Below are positions 5,906 through 14,580 of a stretch of 18,244 nt of DNA, piece after piece (position 1 is the stretch's first letter; each line of letters starts with the position of its first letter). Under the pieces are notes generated by a model that saw only the letters and a list, made by a program, of their open reading frames with translations, was not told where the DNA came from and made no database searches. A program made the position numbers and the translations under genes. The DNA is taken from the NCBI GenBank assembly GCA_937895845.1, contig CALBLK010000003.1:1-18244 (forward strand), given 5' to 3'. The DNA comes from an uncultured Prevotella sp. GTDB lineage: Bacteria; Bacteroidota; Bacteroidia; Bacteroidales; Bacteroidaceae.

Positions 5906-7387
5906 ATGGCAAAAGAACTGAAAGAATTGACAAAACGAGCAGACAATTACAGCCAGTGGTATAACGATTTGGTAGTGAAAGCCGATTTGGCTGAACAGTC
6001 AGCCGTTCGTGGCTGTATGGTTATTAAGCCCTACGGTTATGCCATCTGGGAAAAGATGCAGCACCAGCTTGACACCATGTTCAAGGAGACAGGCGTGCAG
6101 AATGCGTATTTTCCGCTACTGATTCCCAAGTCATTCTTGTCGCGAGAAGCTGAGCATGTTGAGGGTTTTGCCAAGGAATGTGCTGTAGTGACGCACTACC
6201 GCCTCAGGGCCAAGGAGGACAAGAGCGGTGTCGAGGTAGACCCATCCGCCAAGCTGGAGGAGGAACTGGTTGTGCGCCCCACATCGGAGACCATCATATG
6301 GAACACATACAAGAACTGGATTCACTCGTGGCGCGACCTGCCGCTGATGTGCAATCAATGGTGCAACGTGATGCGCTGGGAGATGCGAACACGCCCATTC
6401 CTGCGCACCAGTGAGTTCCTGTGGCAGGAGGGGCACACAGCACACGCCACACGCGAGGAGGCCGAGGCTGAGGCACAGAAGATGTTGAAAGTTTATGCAA
6501 ACTTTGCCGAAAACTGGATGGCGGTGCCCGTACTCCAGGGTGTAAAGAGCGAGACAGAGCGCTTTGCAGGAGCGCTTGACACCTATACTATCGAGGCCAT
6601 GATGCAGGACGGAAAGGCTCTGCAAAGTGGAACAAGCCATTTTCTCGGACAGAATTTCGCCAAGGCCTTTGGCGTGACATTCTTGAACAAGGACAACAAG
6701 CCCGAATACGTGTGGGCCACTTCATGGGGGGTGTCAACCAGGCTGATAGGTGCGCTCATCATGACTCACTCTGACGACAACGGGCTGGTATTGCCGCCCC
6801 GTCTCGCCCCAATCCAAGTGGTGATCATTCCCATTTCCAAGGGTGCAGACCAAATGCGCGCCATCGACGACCGCCTGGCCCCTGTCATTGACAGCCTACG
6901 CAAGGCCGGTATCAGCGTAAAGTATGACAATGCGGACAACAAGCGGCCGGGATTCAAGTTTGCCGACTATGAGCTCAAGGGGGTGCCTGTACGCTTGGTG
7001 ATGGGCGGACGCGACTTGGAGAATGGAACACTTGAGGTAATGCGCCGTGACACACTTGAAAAAGAGACTGTGCCTGTGAATGGCATTGTAGAATACGTTG
7101 AGAAACTTCTGAAGGACATACAAAACAACATATTTGAGAAAGCGCGCAAGTTCCGTGACGAGCATGTTTACGATTGCGATGACTACGAGGAATTCAAGAC
7201 CAGGATTAAAGACGGCGGCTTCTTTCTGTGCCACTGGGACGGCACACCCGAAACAGAGGCAAAAATCAAGGAGGAGACACAGGCCACTATACGCTGCGTG
7301 CCCTTTGCCTATGAGCAGACACCGGGAGTGGATATGGTGAGTGGCAAACCGGGCAAGTGCCGCGTGATAATTGCAAGAAGCTATTAA
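5906..7387 (+). CDS. proS: Prolyl-tRNA synthetase
   Basis: This class II synthetase charges tRNA-Pro. At 493 residues it is the short, archaeal/eukaryotic-like type without the YbaK-like editing insertion found in the E. coli enzyme. Visible blocks are RPTSETI (124-130), motif 2 with FLRTSEFLWQEGHTAHA (165-181), GTSHFLGQNFAKAF (242-255) and motif 3 with STRLIGALI (277-285). The anticodon-binding domain follows from about 300. The C-terminal domain ends in RSY, the terminal Tyr being characteristic of this ProRS type, and holds Cys at 424, 442, 464 and 485, which may form the zinc site known from the Thermus enzyme. It is the first gene of a four-gene run, 30 bases ahead of uxuA. Confidence 0.97.
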   Translation: MAKELKELTKRADNYSQWYNDLVVKADLAEQSAVRGCMVIKPYGYAIWEKMQHQLDTMFKETGVQNAYFPLLIPKSFLSREAEHVEGFAKECAVVTHYRLRAKEDKSGVEVDPSAKLEEELVVRPTSETIIWNTYKNWIHSWRDLPLMCNQWCNVMRWEMRTRPFLRTSEFLWQEGHTAHATREEAEAEAQKMLKVYANFAENWMAVPVLQGVKSETERFAGALDTYTIEAMMQDGKALQSGTSHFLGQNFAKAFGVTFLNKDNKPEYVWATSWGVSTRLIGALIMTHSDDNGLVLPPRLAPIQVVIIPISKGADQMRAIDDRLAPVIDSLRKAGISVKYDNADNKRPGFKFADYELKGVPVRLVMGGRDLENGTLEVMRRDTLEKETVPVNGIVEYVEKLLKDIQNNIFEKARKFRDEHVYDCDDYEEFKTRIKDGGFFLCHWDGTPETEAKIKEETQATIRCVPFAYEQTPGVDMVSGKPGKCRVIIARSY

Positions 7388-7417
7388 AACTATATAAAGA
7401 ATAAAGACTGTATCGTT

Positions 7418-8620
7418 ATGGAAAGAACATGGAGATGGTTTGGCAAAAACGACAAGATAACGCTGGCCATGCTCAAAGAAATTGGTGTGGAGGGTATCGT
7501 CACTGCCCTTCATGACGTACCCAACGGCGAAGTGTGGACAAGGGAACGTATCCGTGACTTGCGTCAGTACATTGAGGGATACGGCATGAAGTGGTCGGTG
7601 GTTGAAAGCCTTCCTGTAAGCGAGAGTATCAAATATGGCGGTCCCGAACGCGACCGGCTGATAGACAACTATAAGCAGAGCCTGCGCAACCTGTCGCAAG
7701 AGGGCATCCACACTATCTGCTATAACTTTATGCCTGTGCTGGACTGGGCGCGCACAGACTTGAGCCACCCAAACCCCAACGGTACGACCAACCTGTATTT
7801 CTCTCACGCACAGTTTGCCTATTTTGACATTCATATCCTTAAACGCGAGAATGCGGAGGCAGACTGGCCAGACAAGACACTCAAGGAAGTGGACAAGCTG
7901 AAAGAGACCATGACACATGAGGACGACCACCGGCTGGTAGAGAATATCATTGTGAAGACGCAGGGCTTTGTGAGCGGCAACATTAAGGAGGGTGACAAAC
8001 ACCCTGTTGAACTGTTCAGAAAATTGCTCGGGCTCTACAAGGGCATCACAAAGGAACAACTTCGTGAGAATATGCGTTACTTTTTGTCGGCCATCATGCC
8101 CACCTGCGAAGAATATGACATGAATATGTGCGTGCATCCCGACGACCCACCTTTTCCCATTCTTGGTCTGCCGCGCATCGTAACCTGCGACGAGGATATC
8201 GATTGGTTCCTCCATGCGGTGGACAATCCCCACAACGGACTCACTTTCTGCGCTGGCTCGCTGTCTGCCGGAGCGCATAATGACGTGGTGGCACTGGCGC
8301 GCAAGTATGCCAGCCGCACATGGTTTGTCCACCTTCGTTCATGCCACGTCTTTCCAAACGGCGACTTCACCGAAGCCAGTCATCTGGGCGGGCGTGCCGA
8401 CCTCATCGAGCTGGCGCGTATCTTCGAGCAGTCCAACCCCGCACTCCCCATGCGTGTAGATCATGGCATGACTATGCTCGGCGACGAGAACCGGGGGTAC
8501 AATGCCGGCTACTCCTTTTTGGGGCGAATGTTTGCCATGGGGCAGGTACAAGGCATCTTGGCCACCGTCGACCGCGAACTGGGAATCCCATACCGTCAAC
8601 CCGGCTTCTTTGAGGAATGA
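7418..8620 (+). CDS. uxuA: Mannonate dehydratase
   Basis: UxuA dehydrates D-mannonate to 2-keto-3-deoxygluconate in the glucuronate branch of hexuronate catabolism, using a divalent metal in a TIM-barrel. The 400-residue length is normal. Family motifs include NFMPVLDWARTDL (103-115), MCVHPDDPPFPILGLPRI (237-254, with metal-site His240), HLRSCHVFPNGDFTEASHLGG (305-325, with His310) and VDHGMTMLGDE (347-357, with catalytic-region His349). NRGYNAGYSFLGRMFAMGQVQG follows. The next gene encodes an SDR that probably supplies the preceding reductive step from fructuronate. The rest of the pathway (isomerase, kinase, aldolase) is not in the window. There is no promoter in the 30-base gap after proS, so it is probably read through from proS. 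Confidence 0.97.
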   Translation: MERTWRWFGKNDKITLAMLKEIGVEGIVTALHDVPNGEVWTRERIRDLRQYIEGYGMKWSVVESLPVSESIKYGGPERDRLIDNYKQSLRNLSQEGIHTICYNFMPVLDWARTDLSHPNPNGTTNLYFSHAQFAYFDIHILKRENAEADWPDKTLKEVDKLKETMTHEDDHRLVENIIVKTQGFVSGNIKEGDKHPVELFRKLLGLYKGITKEQLRENMRYFLSAIMPTCEEYDMNMCVHPDDPPFPILGLPRIVTCDEDIDWFLHAVDNPHNGLTFCAGSLSAGAHNDVVALARKYASRTWFVHLRSCHVFPNGDFTEASHLGGRADLIELARIFEQSNPALPMRVDHGMTMLGDENRGYNAGYSFLGRMFAMGQVQGILATVDRELGIPYRQPGFFEE

Positions 8621-8679
8621 GAGACTGAATCTTTCCCATCCTTATCATTAACAGAAAATGTAACTTAAAAATCAAGATT

Positions 8680-9492
8680 ATGCAGAGTCTATTTGACATC
8701 AACGGTAATGTGACTGTCATCACCGGCGGCACGGGTGTGCTTGGGCGCACCATCGCAAAATATCTGGCAAGCAATGGCGCCAAAGTGATAATCCTCGGCC
8801 GAAAGGAAGATGTTGGACATCGAATTGTCAGCGACATCACAGCCAATGGTGGTGTGTGCGAATTTATGAAGACGGATGTGATGGACAAGGAGATGGTGCA
8901 GAAGAACTGCGATGACATTGTGGCAAAGTATGGACGCATTGACACATTGCTCAATGCTGCAGGTGGCAACATGAAAGGTGCCACAATAGCCCCTGACCAG
9001 ACATTCTTCGACCTGGACAGCGAACAGTTTGAGCGTGTGCTCAACCTTAACCTCACCGGAACGGTCATACCCACACAAATATTCCTCCGTCCCATGGTTA
9101 GCCAGGGCAATGGCGCTGTTATCAATTTCTCAAGCATGGCCGCCTTCCGGCCAATGACCCGAGTGTGCGGCTATGCTGCTGCAAAGGCCGGCATTAGCAA
9201 CTTCACTGCCTATATGGCTACCGAGTGTGCCAAGAAGTTTGGCGAGGGCATCCGTGTTAATGCCATCGCTCCTGGCTTCTTTATCACCGATCAGAACCGC
9301 GCCTTGCTCACCAATCCGGATGGAAGCTATACTCAGCGCGGACTGGATGTTATTCGTCAGACACCGTTCGGCCGCATGGGAGTGCCAGAGGAACTCTGCG
9401 GAACTATCCACTATCTGATGAGTGACGCTGCCAAGTTTGTAACAGGAACAGTGGCTGTTGTTGATGGTGGCTTCAATGCCTTCGCCATGTGA
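8680..9492 (+). CDS. SDR-family oxidoreductase, likely D-mannonate/fructuronate reductase
   Basis: The 270-residue protein is a classical short-chain dehydrogenase: the nucleotide-binding TGGTGVLG at 15-22, NAAGG at 92-96, the catalytic Ser in NFSSMAA (151/152) and YAAAK with Tyr165 and Lys169. It ends with the usual VDGGFNAF. Its place directly after uxuA (59-base gap, same strand) suggests that it interconverts D-fructuronate and D-mannonate with NAD(H), replacing UxuB, which belongs to the unrelated long-chain polyol dehydrogenase family. The family assignment is certain. The substrate is inferred from context only, and 2-keto-3-deoxygluconate or another uronate sugar would be alternatives. 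Confidence 0.9.
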   Translation: MQSLFDINGNVTVITGGTGVLGRTIAKYLASNGAKVIILGRKEDVGHRIVSDITANGGVCEFMKTDVMDKEMVQKNCDDIVAKYGRIDTLLNAAGGNMKGATIAPDQTFFDLDSEQFERVLNLNLTGTVIPTQIFLRPMVSQGNGAVINFSSMAAFRPMTRVCGYAAAKAGISNFTAYMATECAKKFGEGIRVNAIAPGFFITDQNRALLTNPDGSYTQRGLDVIRQTPFGRMGVPEELCGTIHYLMSDAAKFVTGTVAVVDGGFNAFAM

Positions 9493-9558
9493 TTTCAGCA
9501 AAGCAGCAAGGAAAAAGAAGAAACGACACGAACAAAACGCAAAGGACTGAATTATCCT

Positions 9559-12243
9559 ATGGAAATAGCAAGCAAATACAATCCGCAGCAGGTGGAGTCC
9601 AAATGGTATCAATACTGGCTTGACCACAAACTCTTCAGCAGCAAGCCAGATGGACGCGAGCCCTATACCATCGTGATCCCTCCGCCCAACGTGACCGGAG
9701 TGCTCCATATGGGCCATATGCTCAACAACACCATCCAGGACATTTTGGTACGTCGCGCCAGGATGGAGGGAAAGAATGCCTGCTGGGTACCAGGAACTGA
9801 CCACGCCTCCATTGCCACCGAGGCCAAGGTGGTAAACCGTCTGGCGCAGCAGGGCATCAGAAAGACAGACCTCAGCCGCGACGAGTTTCTTAAATATGCC
9901 TGGGAATGGACGCACGAGCATGGCGGCATCATCCTCAAGCAACTCCGCAGACTCGGGGCAAGCTGCGACTGGGATCGAACGGCCTTTACCATGGATGACA
10001 CTCGCTCAAGAGCAGTCATCCATGTGTTCTGCGACCTGTACAGGAAAGGGCTGATATACCGGGGGGCACGCATGGTCAACTGGGACCCCAAGGCGCAGAC
10101 GGCACTCTCTGACGAAGAGGTTATTTACAAGGACGTGCATTCCAAGCTCTACTATCTGAAATACCGGGTTGTGGAGAGCGACTGCCAGCAGGTGGATGAG
10201 GGCAATGTGATGCATAAGGACGGCCGGGGCTATTATGCCGTGGTGGCCACCACCCGCCCCGAGACCATCATGGGAGACACTGCAATGTGCATCAACCCCA
10301 ACGATGTGAAAAACACCTGGCTCAGGGGCAAGCACGTAACAGTGCCACTGGTGGGCCGTGAGATTCCAGTTATTGAAGACGACTATGTGGACATTGAATT
10401 CGGCACAGGCTGTCTGAAGGTTACTCCCGCCCATGACATCAATGACCATGCACTTGGACTGAAGCACGACCTACAAACTATTGACATCTTCAACGACAAC
10501 GGAACCATCAGCGATGCAGCTGGAATGTATGTGGGAATGGACCGCATGGATGTGCGTGCCAAGATTGCCAATGACCTCAAGGCAGCTGGACTGATGGAGA
10601 AGATTGAGGACTATAACAATAAGGTGGGATTCTCAGAGCGCACAAACGTGCCCATAGAGCCGAAACTCTCCACCCAGTGGTTCCTCTCCATGCAACATTT
10701 TGCCGATGAGGCACTCCCCCCCGTGATGAATGATGACATCCAATTCTACCCCGCAAAGTACAAGAACACCTACCGTCACTGGCTGGAGAACATCAAAGAC
10801 TGGTGTATCAGCCGCCAGCTGTGGTGGGGGCACCGCATACCAGCCTACTATTTTGCTGATGCTGATGGTAAGCGCGACTTTGTGGTGGCCGAGACTGCCC
10901 ACGAGGCTTTGGAACTGGCCCGGCAGAAGCGTCCGGAACTCACACCCGGTGACTTGGAGCAGGACAGCGACTGCCTTGACACCTGGTTCTCGTCGTGGCT
11001 CTGGCCTATCTCACTCTTTGACGGCATAGAGCACCCGGACAACGAGGAAATCAGATATTACTATCCAACTAGCGATTTGGTGACAGGCCCCGATATCATT
11101 TTCTTCTGGGTTGCCCGCATGATTATGGCCGGCTATGAGTATCGCGGGCAAAAGCCTTTCAAACATGTTTATTTCACGGGCATTGTGCGCGACAAACTTG
11201 GCCGCAAGATGTCAAAGAGCCTTGGTAACTCTCCCGATCCGTTGCAGCTCATTGACAAGTATGGTGCCGACGGCGTGCGTATGGGCATGATGCTGGCTGC
11301 CCCCGCAGGCAACGACATTCTGTTTGACGAGAGTCTGTGTGAGCAGGGGCGCAACTTCAACAACAAAATATGGAATGCCTTCCGTCTTGTTGAGGGCTGG
11401 AAAGCGACAAGAGCACCGCAGCCAGAGGCTTGTACCATTGCCGTGAAGTGGTTTGAGGCAAAATTGCGCAAAACCAGTGCCGAGGTGGACGACCTCTTCA
11501 GGAAATACCGCATCTCAGAAGCACTTATGGCTGTTTACAAACTTTTCTGGGACGAGTTCTCAAGCTGGTACCTGGAGATGGTCAAGCCAGCCTATGGCTC
11601 TCCTATCGACAGTGCCACTTATGATGCAACTCTTCATTATTTTGAAGTGCTGCTCAAGATGCTCCACCCATTCATGCCTTTTATTACAGAGGAATTATGG
11701 CAGCACATCTACGACCGCAAGGACGGTGAGTCCATCATGCACGACAAACTGGAGGTGCCCGCCCCAACGACAGGTGACGAAAGGCTTATCGCCGACATTG
11801 AAAGCGTGAAGCAGATTGTTAGCGGTGTCCGCATGGTGCGTAATCAGAAGAACATAGCCCAAAAAGAGCCTCTTGAACTTCAGATCGTAGGTTCCAACCA
11901 TTTCGCTGCTTACGAGAGTGTGATTGTGAAGATGGCCAACCTCAGTGCCATACATATCGTACAGTACAAGGAAGCGAGTGCATCAGCCTTTATGGTTGGT
12001 ACAGACGAGTTTGCCATACCCCTTGGCCATCTGGTTGACGTGGATGGAGAAATTGCCAAGGCTGAGGCCCAGTTGCTGCATTTGGAGCAGTTTCTAGCCT
12101 CTGTTGAGCGGAAGCTCGGCAACGAGAAGTTCGTGGCCCATGCGCCAGAAAACGTGGTGGCCATGGAGCGTAAGAAGCAGAGTGACAGCAAGGAAAAGAT
12201 AGCAGCCTTGAAAGAAACTATTGCAGCCCTTAAAAGGGGATAA
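9559..12243 (+). CDS. valS: Valyl-tRNA synthetase
   Basis: This class I synthetase charges tRNA-Val and hydrolyses mischarged Thr-tRNA. The 894-residue protein begins with the catalytic domain, PPPNVTGVLHMGHML, whose HMGH (50-53) is the HIGH signature. The editing domain includes TTRPETIMGDTAMCINP (about 230-247). The second ATP motif KMSKS is at 550-554. The anticodon-binding helical domain follows, and the last 65 or so residues form the charged coiled-coil arm typical of ValRS (DGEIAKAEAQLLHLEQ onwards). It is the last gene of the run and ends 80 bases before a strong two-way terminator. The gap to the SDR gene is 66 bases, with no visible promoter. Confidence 0.98.
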   Translation: MEIASKYNPQQVESKWYQYWLDHKLFSSKPDGREPYTIVIPPPNVTGVLHMGHMLNNTIQDILVRRARMEGKNACWVPGTDHASIATEAKVVNRLAQQGIRKTDLSRDEFLKYAWEWTHEHGGIILKQLRRLGASCDWDRTAFTMDDTRSRAVIHVFCDLYRKGLIYRGARMVNWDPKAQTALSDEEVIYKDVHSKLYYLKYRVVESDCQQVDEGNVMHKDGRGYYAVVATTRPETIMGDTAMCINPNDVKNTWLRGKHVTVPLVGREIPVIEDDYVDIEFGTGCLKVTPAHDINDHALGLKHDLQTIDIFNDNGTISDAAGMYVGMDRMDVRAKIANDLKAAGLMEKIEDYNNKVGFSERTNVPIEPKLSTQWFLSMQHFADEALPPVMNDDIQFYPAKYKNTYRHWLENIKDWCISRQLWWGHRIPAYYFADADGKRDFVVAETAHEALELARQKRPELTPGDLEQDSDCLDTWFSSWLWPISLFDGIEHPDNEEIRYYYPTSDLVTGPDIIFFWVARMIMAGYEYRGQKPFKHVYFTGIVRDKLGRKMSKSLGNSPDPLQLIDKYGADGVRMGMMLAAPAGNDILFDESLCEQGRNFNNKIWNAFRLVEGWKATRAPQPEACTIAVKWFEAKLRKTSAEVDDLFRKYRISEALMAVYKLFWDEFSSWYLEMVKPAYGSPIDSATYDATLHYFEVLLKMLHPFMPFITEELWQHIYDRKDGESIMHDKLEVPAPTTGDERLIADIESVKQIVSGVRMVRNQKNIAQKEPLELQIVGSNHFAAYESVIVKMANLSAIHIVQYKEASASAFMVGTDEFAIPLGHLVDVDGEIAKAEAQLLHLEQFLASVERKLGNEKFVAHAPENVVAMERKKQSDSKEKIAALKETIAALKRG

Positions 12244-12270
12244 GGCAACAAATACAGACAGAAAGCTGGC

Positions 12271-12302
12271 GGTCTGAGTGCGCTTCAACCCAAACGCAGA
12301 CC
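12271..12302 (+). other. Hairpin just after valS
   Basis: GGTCTG (12271-12276) pairs with CAGACC (12297-12302), with a further GCG/CGC pairing inside. No T tract follows, so it does not terminate by itself. It may protect the 3' end of the valS transcript or be chance. Confidence 0.35.
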
Positions 12303-12322
12303 TCGCTCGCAAGCACATGAGA

Positions 12323-12369
12323 AAAAGAGCCGCGCTGACACTCAGAACAGAGGTTGACACGGCTCTTTT
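12323..12369. terminator. Two-way terminator between valS and the lytic transglycosylase gene
   Basis: A perfect 10-bp stem, AAAAGAGCCG (12323-12332) with CGGCTCTTTT (12360-12369), encloses a 27-base loop. It begins with A residues and ends with T residues, so each strand reads as GC stem followed by T tract. It sits between two convergent genes and probably serves both. The loop is longer than is usual for an intrinsic terminator. Confidence 0.75.
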
Positions 12370-12434
12370 ACATTAAGCCGAAACTAACAGTAACCTGAAA
12401 CAAATCTAATGACCGATTACGGTTGAACATACTT

Positions 12435-13565
12435 TCACCGTCGAGTGGCTCGCCTACGTGCACTCCTGTAATTGTGCCAGCGCTGGTGAATGCGCTCAAC
12501 ATAACCAACCGTCTCGTGCCCGCGCATATAACCGTAGCGAACTACCGGGTCGTTATAATATCTTGGGTCGCTGAGCAACATGACATACTTGGACACTTCA
12601 TTCCACCGCTGCGTGTTCCTGCCGTTTTTGCGTGCCAGTGCCATGGCATCACGGATGTGGTTGTAGCCTCCATTATAGCATGCCAGGACGAACTTGATTC
12701 GTTCCGAACGCAGACGGATGTCATCAAACTTGCTCTCAAGCATGGCCAGATATTTGGTAGCAGCAGCAATATTACTCTCCGGGTCATAAATCCTGGCGAA
12801 TGGAAGGCCAAGCAGGTCGGCCGTGGCAGGCATAATCTGCATCAGTCCGCATGCGCCGGCCCACGACCTGGCACGTGGGTCGAACGTAGACTCTTGATAA
12901 CACTGGGCGGCTAATAGCCGCCAGTCCCAGCGGATAGCCATACCATAGGTCATAAACAGATGGTCGTAGCGAGAGATGATGCCCCGGCTCCGGCTGAGCA
13001 TGGGAGAGAATACATGGCGGCGAACACTCCGTGCGCTCAACAAGAACTGCTCCTCCTGTCTGACTTCGCCAACCATCGATGGACGAAACCACTCGTTGAG
13101 TGCGGCAATCAGCTTCGGCTTGTCTGCACAGGTCACCCACCCTTGTTGCAGTGAGTCTACACGAGCGCCACTGAACACGAGCGCAGTATCACCCTTTATC
13201 ATTGAACGTGGCACGGGGAATGCTACGATATCGCCATCACCCTTTTTCAGCCGCTCCAACATCTCCATGGTGTCACGGCAAATCTCAACCCTGACACCAA
13301 CTCCAATTCTGTCAGAAAACTTTCGACAGAGCATATAGTCAGTTCCAAGTTTTTTCCCCTTGTAATCAAAGCAGGTGGACGGCCCGCTCATGGTGAGCAT
13401 AATCAGCTCGCCGTTTCCCTGTATCTGGCCCAGGTCAAACGTTTCGCCATTGGAGATGGAATCGCTAATCTCCCCCCAGGGAGTGACCATATGTGTTGTT
13501 CTTTTCTTATGGCATCCCATTGCCAGTAGAAGCACAGGGATGACATAAAAAATCCTTGTTTTCAT
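12435..13565 (-). CDS. MltF-like membrane-bound lytic transglycosylase lipoprotein
   Basis: This protein cleaves peptidoglycan glycan strands from the periplasmic face. A start at 13565 gives 376 residues beginning MKTRIFYVIPVLLLAMGC, a lipoprotein signal with the lipidated Cys at 18. Residues about 40-175 resemble the periplasmic solute-binding (SBP family 3) domain of MltF. The SLT lysozyme-like domain follows: AAQCYQESTFDPRARSWAG (219-237, catalytic Glu225), GLMQIMPATA (240-249), ACYNGGYNHI (295-304) and YGYMRGHETVGYV (345-356). The frame is open 11 codons further upstream to 13598, but that start would overlap the -7 box TACTTTTG (13588-13595), so the internal ATG is preferred. It has no operon partner and converges on valS. 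MltF is the closest named relative, but the N-terminal domain is divergent. Confidence 0.9.
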   Translation of the reverse strand: MKTRIFYVIPVLLLAMGCHKKRTTHMVTPWGEISDSISNGETFDLGQIQGNGELIMLTMSGPSTCFDYKGKKLGTDYMLCRKFSDRIGVGVRVEICRDTMEMLERLKKGDGDIVAFPVPRSMIKGDTALVFSGARVDSLQQGWVTCADKPKLIAALNEWFRPSMVGEVRQEEQFLLSARSVRRHVFSPMLSRSRGIISRYDHLFMTYGMAIRWDWRLLAAQCYQESTFDPRARSWAGACGLMQIMPATADLLGLPFARIYDPESNIAAATKYLAMLESKFDDIRLRSERIKFVLACYNGGYNHIRDAMALARKNGRNTQRWNEVSKYVMLLSDPRYYNDPVVRYGYMRGHETVGYVERIHQRWHNYRSARRRATRR

Positions 13566-13587
13566 CTGTTCGATTACAATTTGGCTG

Positions 13588-13595
13588 CAAAAGTA
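13588..13595 (-). promoter_or_regulatory. -7 box of the lytic transglycosylase gene
   Basis: The minus strand reads TACTTTTG, an exact TAnnTTTG match, placing the RNA start near 13581, about 15 bases ahead of the ATG at 13565. It lies 32 bases from the oppositely facing hisG -7 box, so the two promoters share a short divergent region. No clear -33 box is seen. Confidence 0.6.
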
Positions 13596-13603
13596 CACAA
13601 TTT

Positions 13604-13635
13604 CTTGCGTAATTGCCGCCTTTTCTGTAATTTTG
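13604..13635 (+). promoter_or_regulatory. Promoter of the his operon
   Basis: CTTG (13604-13607, a near match to the TTTG -33 box) is followed after 20 bases by TAATTTTG (13628-13635), an exact -7 box. RNA would start near 13642, giving a leader of about 30 bases to the hisG ATG. That leaves no room for a histidine-rich leader peptide or attenuator of the enterobacterial type. Confidence 0.65.
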
Positions 13636-13672
13636 CAAAACTTTTTAAAGAATCAATAAACTACGATAGTAA

Positions 13673-14524
13673 ATGTTAAGAATCGCCGTACAGTCTAAGG
13701 GGCGCCTGTTTGAAGATACGATGAGCCTGCTTGGTGAGGCTGACATCAAGGTCAGCTCTGGCAAGAGAAAACTGCTAGTGCAGTCCTCCGACTTTCCGCT
13801 GGAGGTACTCTATCTCCGTGACGATGATATACCGCAATGCGTGGCCGGCGGCGTGGCCGACATTGGGGTTGTGGGAGAAAACGAATATGCCGAGCGCGGC
13901 GAGGACGTGGACGTTGTCTCACGCCTTGGCTTCAGCCTGTGCCGATTGTCCCTGGCCGTACCCAAAGACATCGAATACCCAGGGCTGTCATGGTTCAACG
14001 GCAAGAAGATTGCTACGTCATACCCGAACATTTTGCAGCGCTTTATGTCCGAGAACGGTGTAAAAGCCGACATTCATGTAATAAATGGCAGCGTTGAGAT
14101 TTCTCCAGGAATAGGTATGGCCGACGGTATCTTTGACATTGTGAGCAGTGGCTCCACTCTGGTCAGCAACAACCTAAAGGAGGTGGCGGTAGTGATGCAG
14201 AGCGAGGCCCTGCTCATTGGCAACAGACTGATGGGGAAGGACAAGCGGGAAACGCTGCAAGAGTTGCTGTTCCGCTTTGAAGCTGTGCGCAATGCCGATG
14301 GCAAGAAGTATGTGCGCATGAACGTTCCCAAGGGTCGGCTTGAGAATGTCATCAGTGTGCTGCCAGGACTGAAGAGTCCCACCATCACTCCACTGGCCGA
14401 CCACGACTGGTGCTCGGTTCACACCGTACTTGACCAAAAACGCTTTTGGGAAATCATCGGCAAACTGAAAGGGCTTGGAGCGCAGGGCATCCTTGTCACT
14501 CCCATTGAGAAGATGATTCTCTGA
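13673..14524 (+). CDS. hisG: ATP phosphoribosyltransferase (long form)
   Basis: HisG catalyses the first, committed step of histidine synthesis: ATP plus PRPP to phosphoribosyl-ATP. The protein starts MLRIAVQSKGRLFEDTM, the usual N-terminal block. ADIGVVGENEYAERG (62-76) and the PRPP-binding stretch DGIFDIVSSGSTLVSNNL (151-168) follow. At 283 residues it is the long form, whose C-terminal ACT-like domain (about 205-283, with VRMNVPKGRLENVISVLPGL) mediates histidine feedback inhibition. No HisZ partner is therefore needed. It is first in hisG-hisD-hisC, with a 56-base gap to hisD. Confidence 0.98.
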   Translation: MLRIAVQSKGRLFEDTMSLLGEADIKVSSGKRKLLVQSSDFPLEVLYLRDDDIPQCVAGGVADIGVVGENEYAERGEDVDVVSRLGFSLCRLSLAVPKDIEYPGLSWFNGKKIATSYPNILQRFMSENGVKADIHVINGSVEISPGIGMADGIFDIVSSGSTLVSNNLKEVAVVMQSEALLIGNRLMGKDKRETLQELLFRFEAVRNADGKKYVRMNVPKGRLENVISVLPGLKSPTITPLADHDWCSVHTVLDQKRFWEIIGKLKGLGAQGILVTPIEKMIL

Positions 14525-14580
14525 CAGGTATCCTCCAAATAATATATGTCATCCCTGAACACCTGTTAAGCCTGGGCAAC

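Noticed and set aside
6896..8332. Long minus-strand frame of 478 codons across the end of proS and most of uxuA
   Set aside because: It is antisense to two certain genes, has no recognisable domain, and its His/Val-rich, low-complexity content is typical of the mirror of high-GC third positions.
9130..9942. 270-codon minus-strand frame over the SDR-valS junction
   Set aside because: It overlaps two well-supported genes in antisense and shows no family motif.
13636..13672. Histidine attenuator or leader peptide before hisG
   Set aside because: The predicted leader is only about 30 bases and contains no run of His codons or alternative hairpins.
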